Source: CAYQOX01 sp964419335 (GTDB taxonomy: Bacteria; Hinthialibacterota; Hinthialibacteria; Hinthialibacterales; Hinthialibacteraceae). From it: DNA of 64,000 nucleotides. The position numbers were made by a program, and so were the translations under genes. The stretch covers positions 1 through 64,000 of the forward strand of contig CAYQOX010000022.1 in NCBI GenBank assembly GCA_964419335.1. Direction: 5' to 3'. This document shows positions 44,173 to 52,225 of the stretch, one piece after another. Every line of letters starts with the position of its first letter. Within the stretch, counting starts at the first letter, position 1. The notes under the pieces were generated by a model. That model was not told the DNA's origin, did not search any database, and saw only the letters and a list, made by a program, of their open reading frames with translations.

Positions 44173-45290
44173 TGGATTTATTTACTCAAGAAGATGAGAG
44201 CAAGAAAATCCCTTCAGGGATGGAAGGTGAAAAAAAGGAACAAGAGACTCCTGAAGTTGAAACTCCTAGAAAGATTTATGTTACCGATTTGCAAATTGGC
44301 GATTCGGTAGATACTTATTTTGTGGTTACCCGAATGACCTTGCGGGAGTATGATCGCGGGAAATTTCTTAATTTACGATTGGCCGACCAGAGCGGTAAGA
44401 TTTCCGCGGTTTTATGGAATGGAGCCGAGGTTGCTCAAAAGGAGGTTAAGGAAGGCTGCCTGGTGAGTGCTACGGGCAAGGTAAATACTTATCAGAATGA
44501 ACCGCAAATTACGTTGAAAAGTATTCGTCGTGTGGAGTGTCCAGAGGATCTGGATTCACGGGATTTTTTGCCGGCCTCTCCGCGTAGGTATGAAGAGTTG
44601 GTTACAGAGTTTGACCAGATTTTACAAGATGTGACAGATGAACATTATCGGGTATTGCTTTATGCTTTTCGTAATGATGAGGAAAGTTGGCCAAAGTTTA
44701 GCCACGCTCCTGCGGCGAAGCTCTGGCATCATCCTTATATTCATGGACTTTTAGAACACACGGTGAGTGTGGTGAAATTGTGCCAACAGATTGGTTCACA
44801 TTATCTCCGGGTTAATAAAGACTTACTGATGACCGGAGCGGTGTTTCATGATGCGGGGAAGTGTATTGAGTTGGTCTACGATTATCGCATCGATTATAGT
44901 ACTGAAGGTCGTCTTCTAGGCCATATTTATCTCGGGACTCAAATGGCAGAAAAACTCATGAGCCAGATACCGGATTTTCCCGAGGAGAAACGACGCCAAC
45001 TTCTCCATATTATCCTTTCTCATCATGGTGATACTGAACGTTCTCCTGTACTGCCTATGACCTTGGAAGCTAACTTGCTTCATTTCATTGAAAATATGGA
45101 TGCGCAAGAAGCCGCGTTGGAACGTGAAATGGATAAAGTCAAAGGGGAAGGGAATACCTGGACTGGCTTTATTAATCTGATTCAGCGATTTTTATATCTT
45201 GGTGAGTTAAATAACGAAGAACAAACCAATGAGGAATCGGATGAAGATGAATCGAAGGAAACAGGAGAAGAACTCGAATCCTCCGAGTAA
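44172..45290 (+). CDS. yhaM: 3'-5' exoribonuclease YhaM (OB-fold plus HD domain)
   Basis: 372 residues. The N-terminal OB-fold (about 35-130; LRLADQSGKISAVLWNGAE) binds nucleic acid. The HD nuclease domain (about 175-325) has LWHHPYIHGLLEHT, MTGAVFHDAGKC (the HD pair) and IILSHHGDTERS (metal His). The tail is acidic (EESDEDESKETGEELES). YhaM-type enzymes degrade RNA or ssDNA 3' to 5' with Mn. ATG 44172 overlaps the preceding stop, so translation is coupled to the ABC-2 permease. The following gene, DUF4175, is 170 bases away. Confidence 0.85.
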   Translation: MDLFTQEDESKKIPSGMEGEKKEQETPEVETPRKIYVTDLQIGDSVDTYFVVTRMTLREYDRGKFLNLRLADQSGKISAVLWNGAEVAQKEVKEGCLVSATGKVNTYQNEPQITLKSIRRVECPEDLDSRDFLPASPRRYEELVTEFDQILQDVTDEHYRVLLYAFRNDEESWPKFSHAPAAKLWHHPYIHGLLEHTVSVVKLCQQIGSHYLRVNKDLLMTGAVFHDAGKCIELVYDYRIDYSTEGRLLGHIYLGTQMAEKLMSQIPDFPEEKRRQLLHIILSHHGDTERSPVLPMTLEANLLHFIENMDAQEAALEREMDKVKGEGNTWTGFINLIQRFLYLGELNNEEQTNEESDEDESKETGEELESSE

Positions 45291-45459
45291 TGTGATTGTT
45301 GGATCTGGAGTTACTGAACTCTGTTAAAATACGTTTTGTGGGATAGAGTTTTAGGATATAATGAACAAAATAGATTTTGCTGTTGATATTTCGTAATTTC
45401 AGCCGATTGTTTTCTAAGCGTATGAGAAAAGAAATTTTTAAGTTTTAGATGGATATCTT

Positions 45460-48400
45460 ATGGTAGATCATACAAATCATTGGGAAAGTCTCCGTCATAT
45501 ACACCGTCTTTATCGCCGCCATATTGCCTTTCATCTCATCGAATTTATTTTTATCGCATTCCTAAGCCTGATCCTGGGATTTCAGGTGCTTTATTTAGCG
45601 GTAGAAGTCTTTTCATTGGGCGATGTTGGGATCAATGTATTTGCGACCGGGTTGGTTGTCGTAATTGTTTTTATCTGGATACGCTACTTGCAGCATTGGT
45701 ACGGAAAAGGGATTCGCATTTCGACCTTTTTTCATCGTTGGGAAGAGAGCCAACCTGATGTGGCTAACCGTAGTTCCCTTTTGGTATATACCGAAAAGCA
45801 GCCGGATGAAATTGGACGCTTGGGATATTCCGAAGAATTATTGCATGCAGAAGATCATTGGTTAAGCCATTTTATTCGGGAGCGTTTGGAGAAGACAAGC
45901 CTACGAGGTCCACTCATTGCTTTTACGACTTTTGCGGCGATTGCCTTGGCGTCGCTATTCTTTCTTTGGAATCATTCGGAACGGGTAATCCAAGGCGGCC
46001 AGAAGATTGCGCAAGCTTTGCTCGTAAGAGGGGTGACAGAAGAAGCGCCTCATTTGCGTGTGCCTGAGGAACTCCAAGTAGAGCGAGGTAAACCGGCTAC
46101 CTTGACAGCGACGAGCGATCGGCTTCTAGGAGAAGGTGATGTTTATATTCACATTAATCAGCCTTCGGGATGGAAGACCATTTCGGCCGATGGAAGCAGA
46201 GACACTCTTACTTTTCAAATACCAGCGATTCATCGGGCATTTAATTACTATTTTTCGGTAGAGAATATCTTATCCAATCAAGGGGAAGTGGTCCCGCTAG
46301 ATCCCCCCTCCTTGGTAGAGGGTCAAATTGCAATCACATTGCCAGAATATACCAATCGTCCCCCGGAAACGGTTTCCACATTGCGTCCCTTATCGGTATT
46401 GTATGGCAGCGAGGTGGTGGTCAATGCGACCGCTTCTACTCCATTGGATACGGCTCACTTGGTGGTTAACGGGGTGACGCAGGAAGCGAAAGTGAACGGT
46501 CGTAATCTGAAGGCATCCTGGGTTGCAGAAGAGTCAGGGGATTTTTCATTTCGATTGCGAGACCAATATGATCTTTCCGCATCGAGTAGGAAATATCGAG
46601 TAACTACGGTAGAGGATGCGACGCCCACGGTGGATATTATGTATCCGGAAGAGGAAGTCAGCGATATTCCGGAGATGATGAAACAAAAGGTACAGGCACG
46701 ATTTCGTGACGATTACGCAATCCATCGCATCTATTTTTATTCCGAGATTAATGACAATGAAGATACACGCAAGGAAGAGTTTATTTGGGCTTATACCCCA
46801 GAGACGGCGGAAGAGGTGGGGGCGGCCACAGAGTTTTATCTTTCTCGCGAATGGGATTTAGAACCGATGGAGCTTTTCCCGGGTGATCAGGTGACTTTTT
46901 ATATGGAAGCCTGGGATGAGGATCATTTAAATGGACCCAAAAAAGGGCGTTCTAAAACATATACGGTTCGTTATCCCTCGCTTACCGATTTACTTGATCA
47001 ATGGCAGGCATCGGAAGAAAAGCAAGTCGAGCAACTGAGCGATACTGTGCAAAAGCAAAAAGATATAACCCACGATGTGGAAGAAACCATTGAAGATATT
47101 GAGAGGAAAAAAGACCGCTCTTCTTCTGAGGAAGATGATGAAGATTCCCTATGGATGGAGAGACAAAAGATGGAATCTTTAAAAGAGCGTCAGGAGGAAC
47201 TTGTTCAAGAGGCACGAAAGATTGAAGAAGAGTTAAAAAAATATGAAGAATCCGCGCAACAAGAACTTTCTGAGGAAGAAAAGGAAAAACAAGGATTTAC
47301 CTCTGAGACAGTGGAAAAGATTCAGAAAATCCAACAGTTATATCAAGAACTCTTGGATGAAGACAGCAAGCGGATGATGCAGCAATTTGAGCAAACTCTG
47401 GAGCAAATGAACCAAGAAATCACCAAAGAGCAACTCCAGGATTTGGATTTTTCAGTCAAGGATTTTAATTCGCAACTGGATCGCACCTTATCTATGTTGG
47501 AAAATACTTATAAGTCACGTCAATTTGAGGGATTGCGTGAGATGTCAACGGAACTGGCTGAGCGCCAGGATCATTTGCAGCGTGAAACCGAACAATTACA
47601 ACAAGAAAAAGAAGCGCTGGAAAGAGAGAGGCAAGAAGTCCAAGAGGAGTTCGAAAATACCCAGGAAGAAGCCGAGAAAAATCCTTCTGAAGAATTGGAA
47701 GAAAAATTAGATGAGCTAGAGAAAAAGTTAGAAGACTTGCAAGCGGAGAAAGAATCTCTCCAAGAAGAAGAATCCATCATGGCTGAACGGCAGGATACGC
47801 TAAATAAAGATACGGGAAACATGATGGAACAAATGGAGCGCATGCGAGAAAATTTGGAAGAATCGAACCCTCAGATTTCGCAGCAATTGCAGGAAATGAT
47901 TGAACAATCCCAGCAGCAAGGATTGCAAGAAGAAATGGAGCAAGCTGAACAAAACCTGCGACAAGAGCAAACTCAGCAAGCACGGCAACATCAACAGAAT
48001 GCTCAGCAGCAACTCCAGCAGATGTCAGAACAGATGCAGCAAGATTCGATGAATATGGGCGGTATGGAATTAGAGATGGATACAGTGGCTATGCGGCGTC
48101 TCATGGATCAAGGACTGTATTTGTCTCAACAAATGGAAGAATTGACGGAGTCGCCTCAGGGACAAAGCCAAGCCTCAATTGCCCTGCGAAAAGCGAAGGT
48201 TTTTTCTCGGGAGATACAGCGGGTTTATGATCGATGGAACGAACTCGCGCAAGAAAATCCTTTCTTGAACCGTGAAGTGGAAAGAAAACTCCGCACCAGT
48301 GATTCGTTGCTGCGGCGGGCGGTTGAAGCCGGAAAAGGAGTAAAATGGGTTGGCCTGCATGAAACTCGCCAGTCTTTGATGACGTTAAATGATGCTATTT

Positions 48401-48987
48401 ATCAGATGCTCCAGGATTTACAAACCATGCAGCAACAAATGAATTCCTCCGAGAGTATGCAAGAACAGATGCAGCAGATGATTTCCCAACAACAGAACCT
48501 CCAGCAAATGCTCCAGGAATTGCGCGAGATGGGGGAAGAAGGGGAAGAGATGATTGAGCAGCTGAAACAAATGGCTCAACGACAACAGCAAATTCGAGAA
48601 CAAATCGAAGAAATGATGCGCCAATATCGCCATCAGCGGCAACTGAAAAATCAGTTACAGGGTATCTACGATGAAATGCGAGACGTGGAAGATTTGTTGG
48701 AGGAAGGCGAAAACGACGAAGAAGTGGATGAAAAGCAACAACGTATTCTCACACGGATGTTAGAAGCGGGAACCTCGCAAGAAAAGGATGAATACGGAAA
48801 GGAACGGAAAGAAGAAGTGGCCGAAACCGGCACCGAAGGGAGCCAACCCGAGGATGATGTTTCTCTTTCATCCAAAGAGAAGGTTCGTCAGGCGGTCGAG
48901 CGTCCTCCGGAAGAAAGTATTCCGTATCCTTTCCGCGAAGCGATCAAGCAGTATTACATTCGTCTTTCTGAACAAGTCACAGAGTAA
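45460..48987 (+). CDS. Giant membrane-anchored coiled-coil protein of the DUF4175 family
   Basis: 1175 residues. Two N-terminal membrane segments (about 26-50 and 58-76) and a third (about 150-170) precede a beta-rich extracytoplasmic region (about 195-510; AITLPEYTNRPPETVSTLRP is DUF4175-typical). From about 520 to 1120 it is an almost unbroken Glu/Gln/Met-rich coiled coil (repeats such as QQMEQMRENLEES and QQMQQMISQQQNLQQM). DUF4175 proteins are large envelope proteins of unknown role, often in Bat-type (MoxR/DUF58) operons; none of those partners is here. A TATAAT lies at 45357-45362. It ends six bases before the stop of the convergent glycosidase. Function unknown; a structural or scaffold role in the envelope is inferred. 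Confidence 0.75.
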   Translation: MVDHTNHWESLRHIHRLYRRHIAFHLIEFIFIAFLSLILGFQVLYLAVEVFSLGDVGINVFATGLVVVIVFIWIRYLQHWYGKGIRISTFFHRWEESQPDVANRSSLLVYTEKQPDEIGRLGYSEELLHAEDHWLSHFIRERLEKTSLRGPLIAFTTFAAIALASLFFLWNHSERVIQGGQKIAQALLVRGVTEEAPHLRVPEELQVERGKPATLTATSDRLLGEGDVYIHINQPSGWKTISADGSRDTLTFQIPAIHRAFNYYFSVENILSNQGEVVPLDPPSLVEGQIAITLPEYTNRPPETVSTLRPLSVLYGSEVVVNATASTPLDTAHLVVNGVTQEAKVNGRNLKASWVAEESGDFSFRLRDQYDLSASSRKYRVTTVEDATPTVDIMYPEEEVSDIPEMMKQKVQARFRDDYAIHRIYFYSEINDNEDTRKEEFIWAYTPETAEEVGAATEFYLSREWDLEPMELFPGDQVTFYMEAWDEDHLNGPKKGRSKTYTVRYPSLTDLLDQWQASEEKQVEQLSDTVQKQKDITHDVEETIEDIERKKDRSSSEEDDEDSLWMERQKMESLKERQEELVQEARKIEEELKKYEESAQQELSEEEKEKQGFTSETVEKIQKIQQLYQELLDEDSKRMMQQFEQTLEQMNQEITKEQLQDLDFSVKDFNSQLDRTLSMLENTYKSRQFEGLREMSTELAERQDHLQRETEQLQQEKEALERERQEVQEEFENTQEEAEKNPSEELEEKLDELEKKLEDLQAEKESLQEEESIMAERQDTLNKDTGNMMEQMERMRENLEESNPQISQQLQEMIEQSQQQGLQEEMEQAEQNLRQEQTQQARQHQQNAQQQLQQMSEQMQQDSMNMGGMELEMDTVAMRRLMDQGLYLSQQMEELTESPQGQSQASIALRKAKVFSREIQRVYDRWNELAQENPFLNREVERKLRTSDSLLRRAVEAGKGVKWVGLHETRQSLMTLNDAIYQMLQDLQTMQQQMNSSESMQEQMQQMISQQQNLQQMLQELREMGEEGEEMIEQLKQMAQRQQQIREQIEEMMRQYRHQRQLKNQLQGIYDEMRDVEDLLEEGENDEEVDEKQQRILTRMLEAGTSQEKDEYGKERKEEVAETGTEGSQPEDDVSLSSKEKVRQAVERPPEESIPYPFREAIKQYYIRLSEQVTE

Positions 48988-48993
48988 TACGGG

Positions 48994-51660
48994 TTAGTGT
49001 TCATAGATGCCGCTTTGGCTTACTTTGGTATTTTCAAAACAGATTTCGTACCACAAAGAGGGTTGTTCTTCAGTGAGATCAATGATGATACTTTGATTCT
49101 TCTTTTCGATTGGATCTGTGAGTTTCTCTTTACGATGTCCTCGTTCATCCAATGAATAAATTGTTATTGTAGAATGATTCATTGCTTCCAATTCATTTTC
49201 ATGAAGGTCGAAGGTCAACGTGAGGGGGATTGGTTCCACCATGGGGGGACCCGAACCCCATTGACGGCCTACGGAGTTATGTTCCTCGTTCCAAACCATG
49301 CCTTTGTTTTCGGCATAGCCTGTTGCGGTGAGCAGCCAAGAAGTTCCTTGTTGACTTTCTTTCATGAAAGATAGCAACACGTTAGCCCAGCCTTGTTTTG
49401 TTTCACCTACGGAGAGGGTTACGCCATGATGCAGGTCAATGGATTGATCAGGAGTCAATCCAATAAAGCCTTTGCTCCATGGGGAACGCAAGGTGAAGAA
49501 GCAGGCCTCTGGATTTTCCTTGTTCCAGAGAATTTCTTTTGTTTCAGATTCGAGTTTCCGACCCGAGCGGGGGATCTCGGGTTGTTGGCTTGGTTCGGGA
49601 TTTTCTCCAAAGCGTAGCCGGGTGGGATAGGTATACAAAACCCGGGCAGGAATATCTGTGTCATCAAATGGATGGTACCAAGAACTGCCGTTGTGGTCTG
49701 TGAGCCGATCCAAGTAGTTCTTATAGCTTACCGTTTCGATGAATGGGGTTTTTCCGCTTTGTACATCACCTCGGAGGAAAAGGTTCGCGACGAAGGGTAG
49801 CGTCAGCATTTTGGGAGTATGGCCGTAAATATCAAAGAAACTATTGATGGATTTATTCTCATAGTCTGTGCTATGGCTATAGGAATAGAGGAAGATGCCG
49901 TCCCAATCATGAAAAGCAGCATAAGAGGCGAGTAACGGAGCACCTTCTGAAGAGTAGGTATTCGGTGCGGGATGATTGTATTCCGAAACGATGTAGGGAT
50001 AACCTTCGATTTTTGATTTCATCAATTTTTCCAGCGTATGATCTTCTGCATTAAGAATGGAGAGATTGGGGACGTACCAATCTTCGGCATCCCATGGGTT
50101 GTTGGGAAAGCGAGGATGCTGCCAATAGCCGTGGATGTCGATAACATCGTTCGCCAATTGGGAGAGAAAGGTTCCAAAACCCAATTGGGTACCGACGACG
50201 AGAGATTGGGCGCCCAGTTCGTCTTGGATGTAGCGTTTCATTTCCTCGTAGTAGGCGGTTTCGCGGGTGACGATGAATTCAATCCAATCGCGTCTCGTTC
50301 CTTGGGAACGTTGGGCGAATTGTTCACGTGAGACCCATGCAATATTTTCTTTTTCGAGTGATTCATCCGGGTTTAAGCCTTGGGGACCCATTTCGATGAT
50401 GCTGGGGCGAGCGATAAACAAGTCCCCGGTTTCATCTGCGAGGTTGGATAATTGGAGTCTTGCGTTTTGATCTTCTTGATTAGGGGAAAAAGTGAATTCG
50501 TATTCTTTCCAACGGGGGAGAACTTCTACACTTTTTGATTGATCGAGGTTTTGCCACGGGCTATGATCCATCTTGATGCTGACACGAATGTCGCGGGTGG
50601 AATCTGATTTCAGCCAAAGTGTGACTTTATAAAGTCTGCCTTTTTTGAAATGAAGATTGGGGTAAAAAGTTTGAATATGCCAGGATTCTCGCCCTATTTT
50701 TTCTGTGGTGATTTTTAAAGCGGGTTCGTTTTCGGGGCCTTGCTCGACGATTTCTTTGGTTCCTGCGGCTTCTTCAATTTCTTGAAAGACCCATCGGTTT
50801 AAATTCGAAGCGAGCATTTCTTCGTCAGAGCCTTCAAACTTGGGTGTCCATGCTTCTTGTAATTGTTGGTCAGAATCATATTGATCTTGTAAGAACAGGT
50901 TCCAATCGTTTTGTAGTGGTTCATGGTAGAGGGAAGGGAGATCATCCAATTCGTAACTACTCCATTTATTCGCTAAACCACTTTCGTTATTAATTTCAAT
51001 CAGGGCAATACAAGGTTCATCGGCATAACGGGTTTTGGTGTAGGGATTATAATGTAGTAAGAGATCACGGGCATAATTTTTTTGGAGATCAATCAGACGT
51101 GGAAAATAGTGATCGGGTCCTTTATCATAGGTAGGGAGTCGATCGGGATAGAGGATCTCATCGGCCGAAACCGTTTCCCGTCCCACTTTTAGATTGATAT
51201 CGGAATAGATACCGTGTTGTTTTAGCTGGTAAATAAAATAATCAAGTCGGTCCAGGTTTTCTTCATCCAGTTCTTGTTTCTCTGGAGTTCCTGATTTCCA
51301 TAGACCACGTGGGGCGCGGGCGGTATCCATATGATGATGACGCACACAATTTACACCATATTTAGCTAAGCGGGCGGCTACGTGTTCTGCTTGTTGGTGA
51401 GAAGGGAAATTGCCATTGAATGACATATTCACGCCTAAAATACGAAAACGCTTTCCTCTTCCATCTACGAAGTGACCTTCTTCGACTTGAATGAAACCGT
51501 GTTTCCCTGCGGGTTTATCCAGGAGATGGCTTACGTTGGTAATGCTGGGCGAGGCATCATCCCAAGGCAAGGGAAAAGGGATTAATTCGGTGCTTGAAGT
51601 AAAAAGAGGGTTTACTATCATGATGAGGCTGAACGTTAGAGAAAAGGAAAATGATTTCAT
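48994..51660 (-). CDS. Secreted glycoside hydrolase (GH-A clan) with inserted carbohydrate-binding module
   Basis: 888 residues. Signal peptide about 1-22. The TIM barrel begins near residue 70 (RFRILGVNMSFNGNFP) with NCVRHHHMDTA near 104, the Asn-Glu pair INNESG (E226, predicted acid/base) and SEYNHP (E560, predicted nucleophile), the arrangement of clan GH-A. Between them, residues about 290-425, lies a beta-sandwich like CBM4/9 (GRLYKVTLWLKSDSTRDIRV; ARLQLSNLADETGDLFIA). The module thus interrupts the barrel sequence. Substrate not predictable; beta-linked glycans are likely. GGGAG precedes the ATG. Convergent with the DUF4175 gene. Confidence 0.78.
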   Translation of the reverse strand: MKSFSFSLTFSLIMIVNPLFTSSTELIPFPLPWDDASPSITNVSHLLDKPAGKHGFIQVEEGHFVDGRGKRFRILGVNMSFNGNFPSHQQAEHVAARLAKYGVNCVRHHHMDTARAPRGLWKSGTPEKQELDEENLDRLDYFIYQLKQHGIYSDINLKVGRETVSADEILYPDRLPTYDKGPDHYFPRLIDLQKNYARDLLLHYNPYTKTRYADEPCIALIEINNESGLANKWSSYELDDLPSLYHEPLQNDWNLFLQDQYDSDQQLQEAWTPKFEGSDEEMLASNLNRWVFQEIEEAAGTKEIVEQGPENEPALKITTEKIGRESWHIQTFYPNLHFKKGRLYKVTLWLKSDSTRDIRVSIKMDHSPWQNLDQSKSVEVLPRWKEYEFTFSPNQEDQNARLQLSNLADETGDLFIARPSIIEMGPQGLNPDESLEKENIAWVSREQFAQRSQGTRRDWIEFIVTRETAYYEEMKRYIQDELGAQSLVVGTQLGFGTFLSQLANDVIDIHGYWQHPRFPNNPWDAEDWYVPNLSILNAEDHTLEKLMKSKIEGYPYIVSEYNHPAPNTYSSEGAPLLASYAAFHDWDGIFLYSYSHSTDYENKSINSFFDIYGHTPKMLTLPFVANLFLRGDVQSGKTPFIETVSYKNYLDRLTDHNGSSWYHPFDDTDIPARVLYTYPTRLRFGENPEPSQQPEIPRSGRKLESETKEILWNKENPEACFFTLRSPWSKGFIGLTPDQSIDLHHGVTLSVGETKQGWANVLLSFMKESQQGTSWLLTATGYAENKGMVWNEEHNSVGRQWGSGPPMVEPIPLTLTFDLHENELEAMNHSTITIYSLDERGHRKEKLTDPIEKKNQSIIIDLTEEQPSLWYEICFENTKVSQSGIYEH

Positions 51661-51802
51661 CGATGTATTCTCCCAACCTGTAGATTTTGTTTAATTTAAG
51701 CATGAATGGGGCGAGAAGGGAATTGTTATGAAGCCATTGCCGATTGCGGGTATACTCGCTAGCTTTAATCACATGATCCCGAATGAAGTGGGGTAATGAT
51801 CC

Positions 51803-52225
51803 ATGGTTCGTATGATTCGAAAATCAAAACAATCGTTATTTGTAACCGAAGAGCGTATGGGGCAATCCAAGAGTGTGTTTGAGTTCCAATATTATGATGA
51901 TCAAGAAATCTCACATACGTGGAATCCGAATATGGATATTTTTGAAACGGAAGAAGATTTGGTGATATTGGTTGAAGCCGCAGGGTTGGATGAAGAGTCG
52001 GTGCAACTTCATGCAGTGGATAGGCGGCTTATACTTAGTGGAGAGCGCAAACTGCAAACCGATGAGTCTATCATTCAATATCACCAATTAGAAATCCAGT
52101 TCATGCCATTTCAAAAAACCATCATTTTACCGAATGCTATTGATGTGAGTAAGATTCAGGCGGAATACCATAATGGAATGTTAAAGATCTGTGTACGCAA
52201 GCATGATTTGAAAGGGAGAGAGTAA
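51803..52225 (+). CDS. Small heat-shock protein (Hsp20/IbpA family)
   Basis: 140 residues. The alpha-crystallin domain covers about 40-130, with the conserved AEYHNGMLKICV (A-x-x-x-N-G-x-L type) at the end. It holds unfolded proteins in an ATP-independent manner. Its stop overlaps the lon start by one base (TAATG), so chaperone and protease are co-expressed. No clear heat-shock promoter or inverted repeat was recognised upstream; a TATACT at about 51759 could be a -10. Confidence 0.9.
   Translation: MVRMIRKSKQSLFVTEERMGQSKSVFEFQYYDDQEISHTWNPNMDIFETEEDLVILVEAAGLDEESVQLHAVDRRLILSGERKLQTDESIIQYHQLEIQFMPFQKTIILPNAIDVSKIQAEYHNGMLKICVRKHDLKGRE

Noticed and set aside
47000..48800. Tandem DNA repeats in the DUF4175 coding region
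   Set aside because: The repetitive look comes from Glu/Gln-rich codons; the repeats are irregular and stay in frame, so they reflect coiled-coil protein sequence, not DNA repeats.
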